Positions 1 through 6,931 of a DNA stretch of 10,564 bases are shown piece after piece. How positions within the stretch are numbered: the first letter of the stretch is position 1; each line of letters starts with the position of its first letter. The notes below the pieces were generated by a model. It did no database searches, was not told the DNA's origin, and saw only the letters and a list, made by a program, of their open reading frames with translations. The stretch covers positions 1-10,564 of the forward strand of contig CADCCH010000056.1 of assembly GCA_902799875.1 (NCBI GenBank). Reading direction: 5' to 3'. Source of the stretch: an uncultured Bacteroidales bacterium (lineage in GTDB: Bacteria; Bacteroidota; Bacteroidia; Bacteroidales; Paludibacteraceae). The position numbers and the translations under genes are program-made.

Positions 1-1
1 C

Positions 2-136
2 TACTACACCGCCATCGTCAGCTATGACGGTTTCATGGGCAATAATGTCATCTATCGCTTCCATTGGACGGGCGATGACTACGAGGCCTATTTCACGGAT
101 GAAGATAACATTGCTATTTACCGGGAAGACGAGTGA
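2..136 (+). CDS. C-terminal end of an unrecognised protein (partial)
   Basis: An open frame enters from the left edge and ends at TGA 134-136. It gives the last 44 residues of a protein whose start lies outside the window. The segment is rich in aromatic and acidic residues and ends in IYREDE. I see no motif that assigns a family and do not name a function. It is taken as real because it is open from the edge, has coding-like composition, runs in the same direction as rlmH and ends 38 nt inside it, so the two are probably co-transcribed. Since the rlmH start is fixed by its conserved N-terminus, the overlap is genuine if this frame is coding. The alternative is a chance open frame; 44 codons is short evidence. 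Confidence 0.6.
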   Translation, partial: YYTAIVSYDGFMGNNVIYRFHWTGDDYEAYFTDEDNIAIYREDE

Positions 137-569
137 CGCGCGTTTCGCCTCGCTCATCGACGATTACCAACAACGGCTCAAGCACTATGTGCCGTTTGAG
201 ATCGTCGTGTTGCCGGATCTCAAGAACGCCAAATCTCTCACCGAAGACCAGATAAAAACCGCCGAAGGCAACCTCATTCTGCAAGCCCTCACGCCCGCCA
301 TGGACGTTATTCTGCTCGACGAACACGGACGCGAGTTCCGCTCGATTGAGTTCGCCGATTACCTCCAGAAGAAGATGTCGTCCGGCAAAGACCTCACGCT
401 CGTCATTGGTGGGCCTTACGGGTTCAGCGACGCCGTCTATCAGCGCGCCAACGGCAAACTGTCTTTCTCCCAAATGACTTTCTCCCACCAGATGATACGA
501 ATAATGGCCATCGAGCAGATCTACCGCGCAATGACCATTCTCCGGGGTGAACCCTATCACCATGAGTGA
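99..569 (+). CDS. rlmH: 23S rRNA (pseudouridine1915-N3)-methyltransferase RlmH, copy 1
   Basis: RlmH is a SPOUT-class methyltransferase that uses SAM to methylate pseudouridine 1915 in helix 69 of 23S rRNA on assembled ribosomes, acting as a homodimer. The product has 156 residues, the normal family length. The start at 99 (MKITLLFTGKT) matches the family N-terminus; an in-frame upstream extension to 24 is possible but would add 25 residues unlike the family. The SAM-loop motif VIGGPYGF lies at about 102-109. The C-terminal signature runs from MTFSHQM (about 126-132) through EQIYRAMTI to the end in GEPYHHE. It overlaps the upstream gene by 38 nt and its TGA directly abuts the stop of the convergent peptidase gene. 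About 61% of residues match the second copy at 7926-8396 by my count. Its third codon positions favour C, whereas copy 2 favours G and T. Confidence 0.95.
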   Translation: MKITLLFTGKTSDARFASLIDDYQQRLKHYVPFEIVVLPDLKNAKSLTEDQIKTAEGNLILQALTPAMDVILLDEHGREFRSIEFADYLQKKMSSGKDLTLVIGGPYGFSDAVYQRANGKLSFSQMTFSHQMIRIMAIEQIYRAMTILRGEPYHHE

Positions 570-1568
570 TTACCTCACTCGTATCTTCTGTCCTATTCGG
601 ATTACAGAAGTATCCTTAATCTTATTGAGTTGACAGAGTTTCTTCACGGTCGTACCGTATTTCTTTGCGATACCGCTCAGCGTGTCGCCGCGGCGCACAG
701 TATGGTACTTCATCGCCGCGGCCGCTGCACGCGCTTGCTTCATCGCCTTGATGCCGATCACATACTCGTCCGGATACTTCAACTGACCCGTTCCGAAATT
801 GACCACACCCGCCGGATCCATCGCTTCGCCTAAATAACGAATCTCGAAATGCAGGTGACTACCGGTCGAACGACCTGTGTTGCCGCCCAAGCCCAGCACA
901 TATCCGCTCGGAACCATCTCGTATTCATCCACCATCGGACGACTCAAGTGACCATACACGGTCTCCAAACCGTTGGGGTGACGAACGACCACGAAATATC
1001 CGTATCCGCGCGGATCCCAACCGACGATACGCACCTGTCCTTCCCATGCCGAACGAATACTGTCGCCCACCTGCACTTTCAGGTCCGTACCCTTATGCAT
1101 ACGATTGCGACGCCAGCCGTACGGACTCGTTATATATCCCGGGTGCGGCAAGGTGAAACCGGCCATCGGCACACGCACATCGTCCTTCAGGCTGTCGAAT
1201 ATCGTCCCGTACGGGTTCACGCGCTCGTCCGTCCAGATAAAACGATAGATGCTATCCGCAGGGTGATGGTTCATCAGCGTCGTGTCCAACATGTACTGCG
1301 GCGCCAGACGATAAACCACGTCGCCGTCTTTCGTCCGAACGATGATCTTCTGCGGAAGCAAGTCCATCTCGCAACCCAGAATCAAGGTGTCGTGCGAGAA
1401 AAGTCCCGCCAGACATTCCGGTAACGCATTCGACCGTACGTCCAACGAATCCAGATCCTCTAACTCAGCACCTTCGCTATCTACGAAAGCCGTGTCAACG
1501 GGCTCCTGCGCGCTTAATGGAAGCAGAAACAGCAGAAGCAGAAGCCACACAGATGTAATACGAGACAT
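570..1568 (-). CDS. Secreted M23 (LytM) metallopeptidase with C-terminal LysM, copy 1
   Basis: A predicted zinc-dependent peptidoglycan endopeptidase of 332 residues. An N-terminal signal peptide (about 1-20, Leu-rich, ending PLSA) is followed by a family-specific acidic region, then the M23 domain at about 139-255. Expected zinc or catalytic residues are present: His158 and Asp162 in HKGTD, His207 in YGH, and His238/His240 in SHLHFE. A LysM domain (about 288-332, with [20 protein letters not shown]) should bind peptidoglycan glycan chains. The start at 1568 is chosen because it begins the signal peptide and aligns with copy 2; an upstream extension to 1727 would only add out-of-frame translation of the preceding gene. 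The first 55 nt overlap the end of the EF-hand membrane protein gene. Its stop abuts that of rlmH copy 1. All key residues are kept, so it is probably active; the exact cleaved bond is not readable from sequence. Confidence 0.93.
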   Translation of the reverse strand: MSRITSVWLLLLLFLLPLSAQEPVDTAFVDSEGAELEDLDSLDVRSNALPECLAGLFSHDTLILGCEMDLLPQKIIVRTKDGDVVYRLAPQYMLDTTLMNHHPADSIYRFIWTDERVNPYGTIFDSLKDDVRVPMAGFTLPHPGYITSPYGWRRNRMHKGTDLKVQVGDSIRSAWEGQVRIVGWDPRGYGYFVVVRHPNGLETVYGHLSRPMVDEYEMVPSGYVLGLGGNTGRSTGSHLHFEIRYLGEAMDPAGVVNFGTGQLKYPDEYVIGIKAMKQARAAAAAMKYHTVRRGDTLSGIAKKYGTTVKKLCQLNKIKDTSVIRIGQKIRVR

Positions 1569-3157
1569 ACTATTCCTAAGATTACAGCAATAACACATAA
1601 CGCTATCAACCATTTGGCCCATGGTTTCAAGCCTTTCTTCTTGATCTTGATGATCGGGAATGCCACCTGCTCGGTCAGCGTCCGGCCAAACGGCACAGAG
1701 ATGATTGCATCGGCGTTCACCGCCCAACCGTTGGCGTTCAGCACCGGCGCCAGGTTACGGCGACGCAACTTCATATACGCCATGATCATACTCGGACCGC
1801 TGATGACGAGCAATATACATACAAACACGATCACATATTGCCACCAGTGGAAACCGCTCATGCCTTCGGCTACTGCTACCAGCGCGGCGCCGATCATGCC
1901 TAAAGCCATACCGATGGCGGCGAATATACCGGCGAACTTCGCGATATCGAACGCAGGTTTCTTCTCTGCCGCAGGATCAGCTGCTGCCGCGTCCGCCTTC
2001 GCCGTCATGTCGTCGAATGCCTTCGCATCTTTCTCAGCCGCCGACTTGTTGATCTTCTCTTCGATCCATTTGGCGAGCTTGCGATACGGGGTCCAGAACG
2101 CCTGACGAATAGATATCGGGTTGTCGATGATCTTCGTCACCGTAGCGTCGTAATCCAGACCGTCGTTATCGTAGAAGACAGCGTTCTTGCCTACAGTCAG
2201 GTTCTTGATCTCGCCCTGCGTCATCGCCGCCACGATCTGCAGCGTCTTACCCGTTTTCTTGTTGATGCAGTTGCAGTACAGCAGATAGATACCGCTCAGC
2301 GGCGCCTGGGCGTCGTGCTTGCCCATGTCGTGCACACGCATACAGAGATGACACGCGCGCTGGTCGATGATCAAGGTACCCGCCTGGAAGGAAGCAATCG
2401 TGGCCTCGTCCTGGTCATAGAAATCTTCGAGGGTCACGAAGTTACGCAGCAAGCGGTAGAAATCGCGATGCAGCAACAGCAACTTCTTCAGCGGCATGAA
2501 CTCCGCCTTCGCTGCAGCCAATGCCTCGGCGTTCGCACTCTCAGCCGCAGCTTTCGCAGCTTCCCATTCGGCGATCTGCGCACCCATCTCCGCGAATTTC
2601 TTCTCTGTCATACCCGGCTTCACTGCGTCCTCTGGAATAAGCGCCAAACCGAGTTTCTGCAGTTTCTCCTGCTCGAAATAAGCGGCATACTCAGCTTGCT
2701 TCTCTTTGTAAGCTGCGATGACATCTGCCTCCAACGGCGCTGCGGGTATAGGTTTCTCTTCGATCACCACCGCGTCAATAGCAGCCTGGACGTCCGCCAA
2801 ACTGACTACTGATGACTGATCACTGACCACTTTCTTGGCCACTGCCACAATCGCTTCATCGGCGATATTATCCAGCGCCAGTTCGTCTTTCTGCTCAAAC
2901 AGACTCTGTGGGTCTTTCAGATTTGCGCACAACCACTCGGCGGTAGCTACCACCTCTTTCAGACGCAACTGACCGTCGCCGTCGAGGTCCATCAGACCGA
3001 GCGACTCATCGCTGATCTCCAGACCCGTCGTCGGACAACTCAGCACGGTCCACATCTTTTTGTCTAATTCACTCAAGTGACGAATGTCCTCAGCATCATG
3101 AATGCGCACGCGGGTCACACCTCCCACATTCGCAAAACTCCATTTGTAATTAGCCAT
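1514..3157 (-). CDS. EF-hand-containing membrane protein of unknown function, copy 1
   Basis: A 547-residue protein with a large soluble N-terminal part and a membrane-anchored C-terminal part. One canonical EF-hand loop lies at 57-68 ([12 protein letters not shown]), with ligand positions 1, 3, 5 and 12 occupied, so Ca2+ binding is likely. Residues about 140-225 are Ala/Glu/Lys-rich and probably helical or coiled coil. A cysteine set, CxxC at about 269-272 then CxC at 295-297, could bind metal. Hydrophobic segments lie at about 405-430, 438-460 and 513-536, followed by a Cys/Phe-rich tail ending CFH. I do not recognise a named family. Codons 531-547 overlap the M23 peptidase gene downstream. 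A TTTG/TACCTTTG promoter lies just upstream. About 80% of residues match the paralogue at 5288-6931, with strongest conservation from 140 to 500. A 7-bp tandem repeat interrupts it near residues 109-118. Confidence 0.9.
   Translation of the reverse strand: MANYKWSFANVGGVTRVRIHDAEDIRHLSELDKKMWTVLSCPTTGLEISDESLGLMDLDGDGQLRLKEVVATAEWLCANLKDPQSLFEQKDELALDNIADEAIVAVAKKVVSDQSSVVSLADVQAAIDAVVIEEKPIPAAPLEADVIAAYKEKQAEYAAYFEQEKLQKLGLALIPEDAVKPGMTEKKFAEMGAQIAEWEAAKAAAESANAEALAAAKAEFMPLKKLLLLHRDFYRLLRNFVTLEDFYDQDEATIASFQAGTLIIDQRACHLCMRVHDMGKHDAQAPLSGIYLLYCNCINKKTGKTLQIVAAMTQGEIKNLTVGKNAVFYDNDGLDYDATVTKIIDNPISIRQAFWTPYRKLAKWIEEKINKSAAEKDAKAFDDMTAKADAAAADPAAEKKPAFDIAKFAGIFAAIGMALGMIGAALVAVAEGMSGFHWWQYVIVFVCILLVISGPSMIMAYMKLRRRNLAPVLNANGWAVNADAIISVPFGRTLTEQVAFPIIKIKKKGLKPWAKWLIALCVIAVILGIVCLVLHLCGFCFCCFCFH
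2803..2830. repeat. Four tandem 7-bp units inside EF-hand gene copy 1
   Basis: Reading the + strand the units are tgactac, tgatgac, tgatcac and tgaccac, consensus TGAYNAC. They lie inside the minus-strand gene, encoding part of a Ser/Val-rich stretch ([10 protein letters not shown]) absent from the paralogue. Seven is not a multiple of three, so single-unit changes would break the frame. Confidence 0.75.
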
Positions 3158-3186
3158 AGTATAATTGATTTTTAATTAGCATAAAC

Positions 3187-3205
3187 CTTTGCGACCGCAA
3201 AGGTA
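3187..3205 (-). promoter_or_regulatory. Inverted repeat overlapping the -7 element of EF-hand gene copy 1
   Basis: An exact 8-bp inverted repeat, cctttgcg and cgcaaagg separated by 2 bp, spans 3187-3204 and covers most of the -7 box and the likely transcription start. It could be an operator or the first hairpin of the transcript; no binding protein can be named. Confidence 0.35.
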
Positions 3206-3229
3206 CTGCTTTTTTTTGACATACACAAA
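3198..3229 (-). promoter_or_regulatory. Bacteroidota-type promoter for EF-hand gene copy 1 and its M23 peptidase
   Basis: On the minus strand TTTG (3229-3226) is followed after 20 bp by TACCTTTG (3205-3198), a full match to the primary-sigma consensus of Bacteroidota. Transcription would start near 3191, giving a leader of roughly 35 nt before the ATG at 3157. Confidence 0.75.
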
Positions 3230-3236
3230 TTTTAGC

Positions 3237-3272
3237 AAAAAAAAATAGAGACATCCTCTCGGGTGCCTCTAT
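3237..3272 (-). terminator. Rho-independent terminator after rpsA
   Basis: On the minus strand a 9-bp stem (atagaggca with tgtctctat, one G-U pair) and a 10-nt loop are followed by nine T. It lies 20-55 nt past the rpsA stop and just before the promoter of the next gene, so it separates the two transcripts. Confidence 0.8.
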
Positions 3273-3291
3273 CTTTCTGCCAAAAGCGCGG

Positions 3292-5077
3292 TTATTCAGC
3301 GTCTTTCTTAGCTGCCTTCTTGGTAGCTTTCTTAGCCGGCTTCTCTTCTGCAGGCTCCTCTGCTTTGGGCTCTGCCTTAGCAGCCTTAGCAGGCTTAGCC
3401 TCTGCCTCTAACGAAGCCTTCAGTTCTGCGAGAGCGGAGAGATCACCAAGGGTGGTCTTCTCTACCTTCGGCAGGTCGAGAGCGGGTTCTTCAGCCTTAG
3501 CGGCTTTCTTAGCTGCCTTCGGAGCTGCCTCCTTGCGCTCCTCCCATGAACTCAATCACCTTGAAGCTGAGGGTGTCACCAACAGCTACCGGCGACTTGT
3601 CTTCCTTCTGGAGGTGGCGGGTCGTGCAGAATGCCTCCACGCCATCCTCGAGCGAAACGACAGCGCCCTTGTCGGTCAGTTCAACAACCTTACCATCAAC
3701 GATGGTATCTACGCCGAACTTAGCCTCGAGCTCTTCCCACGGGTTCTCCTCGAGTTGCTTGTGACCGAGGGAGAGACGGCGGTTAGCTACGTCGATGTCG
3801 AGAACGACAACTTCGATCTGTGCGCCGATCTGGGTGAACTCATTCGGGTGTTTGATCTTCTTGGTCCAGCTGAGGTCGCTGATGTGAATCAGGCCGTCAA
3901 CGCCTTCCTCGATCTCTACAAAGACACCGAAGTTGGTGAAGTTACGAACCTTAGCCCAGTGGCGAGTGCCGACTGCGTACTTGGTCTCCACGTTAGCCCA
4001 CGGATCAGCCTTGAGTTGCTTGATACCGAGGGACATCTTACGCTCAGCGCGGTCGAGAGTCAGGATAACAGCATCTACCTCGTCGCCGACTTTGAGGAAG
4101 TCGTTAGCGGAACGGAGGTGCTGGCTCCAAGACATCTCAGATACGTGCACGAGGCCTTCTACGCCTTCTGCGATCTCCACGAATGCGCCGTAATCAGCCA
4201 TCACAACAACCTTACCGTGAACCTTGTCGCCTACTTTGAGGTTCGGATCAAGCGCATCCCACGGATGCGGAGTCAACTGCTTGAGACCGAGAGCGATACG
4301 TTTCTTCTCCTCATCGAAGTCGAGGATAACAACGTTGATCTTCTGGTCGAGTTGCAGCAGCTCGTGCGGGTCGTTAACGCGTCCCCAGCTGAGGTCAGTG
4401 ATGTGGATAAGACCGTCAACACCACCCAGGTCGATGAATACGCCATAGTTGGTGATGTTCTTAACCGTACCTTCGAGAACCTGACCCTTCTCGAGTTTGC
4501 CGACGATCTCAGCCTTTTGAGCCTCGAGTTCAGCCTCGATGAGCGCTTTGTGGGAAACAACGACGTTGCGGAATTCCGGATTGAGTTTGACGATCTTGAA
4601 CTCCATCGTCTTGCCGACGAGGATGTCGTAATCGCGAACCGGCTTCACGTCGATCTGGCTGCCCGGGAGGAATGCTTCCATACCGAGTACATCTACGATC
4701 ATGCCGCCTTTCGAACGCCATTTGATGTAACCGGTAACGATCTCACCTGCGTTGTAAGCCTCGTTAACGCGGTCCCAAGCGCGAGCGGTGCGTGCCTCAT
4801 TGTGCGAGAGCACGAGTTGGCCCTTCTTGTCCTCCTGGCTCTTGATGTAGACTTCTACTTTGTCGCCTACTTTGAGCTCGGGGTTGTAACGGAACTCAGA
4901 TGCCGGAACGATACCGTCCGACTTGTAGCCTACGTTAACAACGACTTCGCGTTTGTTGATACTGATGACGGTACCCTCAACGACTTCGTTGTCCTTGATG
5001 GCGCTCAGGGTGTCATTATACTTTTGGATTTCTTCTTCGTTTTAGTCGAAGTTCTGGAGAGAAAGATTTTCTGCCAT
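3292..5077 (-). pseudogene. rpsA: Ribosomal protein S1 gene, broken by a stop and a frameshift
   Basis: S1 brings mRNA to the 30S subunit. Translation from ATG 5075-5077 begins MAENLSLQNFD, meets TAA at codon 12 (5042-5044), then continues in the same frame with unmistakable S1 sequence. Six OB-fold repeats lie at about codons 31-93, 110-176, 195-267, 280-352, 367-440 and 456-510; VDGLIHITDLSW and VDGLIHISDLSW motifs are clear. The frame is lost just after KVIEF (codon 510, near 3546) and stops at 3509-3511. The conserved tail continues in another frame to 3292: WEERKEAAPKAAKK, then TTLGDLSALAELK and Lys/Ala-rich sequence. Domain 6 lacks the final strand seen in domains 3-5 (for example RRLSLGHKQ), so the frameshift looks like a small deletion rather than one lost base. 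The only long intact stretch begins at GTG 4813. Because S1 is normally essential, an intact copy elsewhere or sequencing error must be considered. Promoter, leader and terminator are intact. Confidence 0.85.
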
Positions 5078-5110
5078 AAACGGTAGATAAACAGTGGGAA
5101 TCAATTTTTT

Positions 5111-5144
5111 CGTGATCTCGAGATCACGTGATCACGTGGTCACG
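5111..5144. repeat. Compound palindromic 8-bp repeat in the rpsA leader
   Basis: Contains a perfect 18-bp palindrome (cgtgatctcgagatcacg, 5111-5128), a perfect 10-bp palindrome (cgtgatcacg, 5127-5136) and a near palindrome (cgtggtcacg, 5135-5144) sharing their ends. The same bases read as 8-bp units gatcacgt, gatcacgt, ggtcacga. It would be transcribed in the rpsA leader and can form alternative hairpins. Confidence 0.75.
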
Positions 5145-5182
5145 ACAAAACCAAAATCCCGTTAAAAGTTAAACATGTTAGC

Positions 5183-5200
5183 CTTTTTCATACGAAAAAG
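5183..5200 (-). promoter_or_regulatory. Hairpin at the 5' end of the rpsA transcript
   Basis: A 7-bp stem (ctttttc with gaaaaag, 4-nt loop) sits directly after the predicted rpsA start of transcription near 5198. It may stabilise the mRNA end or take part in leader regulation; no T-run of a terminator follows. Confidence 0.4.
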
Positions 5201-5204
5201 CGTG

Positions 5205-5236
5205 CAAAGGTACGATTTTTTTTGGATATATGCAAA
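5205..5236 (-). promoter_or_regulatory. Bacteroidota-type promoter for rpsA
   Basis: On the minus strand TTTG (5236-5233) is followed after 20 bp by TACCTTTG (5212-5205), identical in box sequence and spacing to the promoter at 3198-3229. The leader would be about 120 nt. It interlocks with the opposite promoter at 5221-5252. Confidence 0.75.
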
Positions 5237-5252
5237 TTTTTTTGTAATTTTG
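5221..5252 (+). promoter_or_regulatory. Bacteroidota-type promoter for EF-hand gene copy 2 operon
   Basis: TTTG (5221-5224), 20 bp, then TAATTTTG (5245-5252) matches the consensus TTTG/TAnnTTTG. Transcription would start near 5259 with a leader of about 30 nt before ATG 5288. It likely drives the four-gene run through nadC, since no terminator is visible before 9285. Its elements lie within and beside the opposing rpsA promoter. Confidence 0.75.
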
Positions 5253-5287
5253 TGCCGAATTTGTGAAAATTGTTAAATTGAGATACT

Positions 5288-6931
5288 ATGGCTAAGTACA
5301 ATTGGAGTTTTGCGAATGTGGGTGGTGTTACCCGCGTACGTATTCAATCGGCGGAGGATATCCGTCATTTAGGCGAGTTGGATAAGAAGATGTGGACTGT
5401 CTTGTCGTGTCCGGTGAATGGTCTGGAGATCAGCAGCGACTCGCTGAGTCTGATGGACACGGACGGCGACGGTAAGTTGCGTGTGAAAGAAGTGATTGCG
5501 ACCGCAGACTATCTGTGTGCCGCACTGAAGGAGCCGAAGAGTTTGTTCGAGCAGAGCGATGTCATCGATATTGAAAATATCGCGGATGAATCGATAAAGG
5601 TGATCGGTGAGCGGTTAGCGGTTAATGGCAAGGTGAGCCTTGCGGCAGTACAGGCAGCGATTGATGCGGTGACCATTGAGGAACAGGCTATTCCTGCGGC
5701 ACCGTTAGAGGCAGATGTGATCGCGGCTTATAAGGAGAAGCAGGCAGAGTACGCTGCGTATTTCGAGCAGGAGAAACTGCAGAAACTGGGTCTGGCTGCT
5801 ATTCCGGAGGACGCTCCGAAGCCGGGAATGACGGAGAAGAAGTTCCTGGAGATGGGCAAGCAGATTGCCGACTGGGAGGCAGCGAAGGCTGCGGCGGAAG
5901 GTGCGAATGCTGCGGCTTTGGAGGCAGCGAAGGCGGAGTTTATGCCGCTGCGTAAGTTGCTCTTGATTCACCGCGATTTCTACAGATTGTTGCGTAACTT
6001 CGTGACGCTGGAGGACTTCTATGACAGGGATAGTGCAACGATAGCATCGTTCGAGGCCGGTACACTCATTATTGATCAACGTGCGTGCAAGCTTTGTATG
6101 CGTGTGAACGATCCGGCGAAACACGACAGTCAGGCACCGCTGAGCGGGATGTATTTGATCTACTGCAACTGCATCAACCAGAAGACGGGTAAGAGTCTGC
6201 AGATTGTGGCGGCGATGACGCAGGGTGAGGTCAATAACCTGAGTATCGGTAAGAACGCCGTGTTCTACGACAACGACGGTCTGGATTACGATGCAACGGT
6301 GACGAAGATCATCGACAACCCGATTTCGATTCGTCAGGCATTCTGGACCCCGTATCGTAAGTTCTCCAAGTGGATTGAGGAGAAGATCAATAAGTCCGCA
6401 GCCGAGAAAGATGCCAAGGCCTTTGGTGACTTGACGGCGAAGGCGGACGCGGCAGTCGCTGACCCGAAAGCCGAGCAGAAACCGGCGTTTGATATCGCTA
6501 AGTTTGCCGGTATCTTTGCGGCGATCGGTATGGCTCTTGGTATGATCGGTACAGCTTTGGTAAGCGTAGGTGCAGGTCTGGGCAAACTGACGTGGTGGCA
6601 GAATATCATCGTGTTCGTTTGTATACTGCTGGTTATCAGTGGTCCGAGTATGATTATGGCGTATATGAAACTGCGTCGTCGTAACCTGGCGCCGGTGCTG
6701 AACGCAAACGGTTGGGCGATCAACGCGGATGCGATCATCTCTGTGCCGTTTGGTCGGACGCTGACCGAGCAGGTAGCCTTCCCGATTGTGAAGTTACCGA
6801 AGGTAAAGAAAGGCATGGCCGCATGGAAAAAATGGTTGATTGCTATTTGTAGTATTTTAGTTGGATTAGGAATTATATGCGTTATCTTACATCTTTGTGG
6901 ATTTTGCTGGCACTGTCTGTGCTTCCATTAA
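5288..6931 (+). CDS. EF-hand-containing membrane protein of unknown function, copy 2
   Basis: A 547-residue paralogue of the protein encoded at 1514-3157, the same length through two compensating indels. The EF-hand loop is at 57-68 ([12 protein letters not shown]). A helical Ala/Glu/Lys-rich region spans about 137-218. The CxxC (267-270) and CxC (293-295) cysteines are conserved, as is the flanking block through [18 protein letters not shown]. Membrane segments are predicted at about 403-428, 436-458 and 513-536; the tail [11 protein letters not shown] has four cysteines. No N-terminal signal peptide is visible, so the first 400 residues are probably cytoplasmic. A role as a Ca2+-responsive membrane protein is inference. 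The ATG at 5288 is chosen because [13 protein letters not shown] aligns with copy 1 and lies 35 nt after the promoter. It overlaps the next gene by 55 nt, which predicts translational coupling. Confidence 0.9.
   Translation: MAKYNWSFANVGGVTRVRIQSAEDIRHLGELDKKMWTVLSCPVNGLEISSDSLSLMDTDGDGKLRVKEVIATADYLCAALKEPKSLFEQSDVIDIENIADESIKVIGERLAVNGKVSLAAVQAAIDAVTIEEQAIPAAPLEADVIAAYKEKQAEYAAYFEQEKLQKLGLAAIPEDAPKPGMTEKKFLEMGKQIADWEAAKAAAEGANAAALEAAKAEFMPLRKLLLIHRDFYRLLRNFVTLEDFYDRDSATIASFEAGTLIIDQRACKLCMRVNDPAKHDSQAPLSGMYLIYCNCINQKTGKSLQIVAAMTQGEVNNLSIGKNAVFYDNDGLDYDATVTKIIDNPISIRQAFWTPYRKFSKWIEEKINKSAAEKDAKAFGDLTAKADAAVADPKAEQKPAFDIAKFAGIFAAIGMALGMIGTALVSVGAGLGKLTWWQNIIVFVCILLVISGPSMIMAYMKLRRRNLAPVLNANGWAINADAIISVPFGRTLTEQVAFPIVKLPKVKKGMAAWKKWLIAICSILVGLGIICVILHLCGFCWHCLCFH
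5605..5628. repeat. Three tandem 7-bp units inside EF-hand gene copy 2
   Basis: Units cggtgag, cggttag and cggttaa followed by tgg. They encode the segment around residues 107-114, the same region where copy 1 carries an unrelated 7-bp repeat. This is the most variable part between the two proteins. Confidence 0.65.

Noticed and set aside
585..610. Inverted repeat cttctgt / acagaag as a terminator for rlmH copy 1
   Set aside because: It lies in the LysM coding region with a 12-nt loop and no T-run on either strand.
849..1424. 191-codon plus-strand frame opposite the M23 peptidase copy 1
   Set aside because: The minus-strand frame holds full M23 motifs; the plus frame is low-complexity His/Arg/Thr sequence typical of an antisense reading.
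1569..1727. Upstream extension of the left M23 gene to ATG 1727
   Set aside because: The added 53 residues are an off-frame reading of the EF-hand gene and would bury the signal peptide; the paralogue starts at the equivalent of 1568.
3183..3205. Bidirectional promoter using the inverted repeat upstream of EF-hand copy 1
   Set aside because: The plus-strand reading gives AACCTTTG, lacking the initial TA, and no TTTG element at the right distance.
3263..5086. 607-codon open frame on the + strand opposite rpsA
   Set aside because: It is the exact antisense of recognisable S1 sequence, starts inside the rpsA terminator, and shows only the repetitive composition expected from reverse-reading S1 codons.
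5078..5287. Replication origin at the skew switch
   Set aside because: The region is AT-rich with palindromes, but I found no DnaA-box cluster (TTATNCACA type) and no origin-associated genes nearby.
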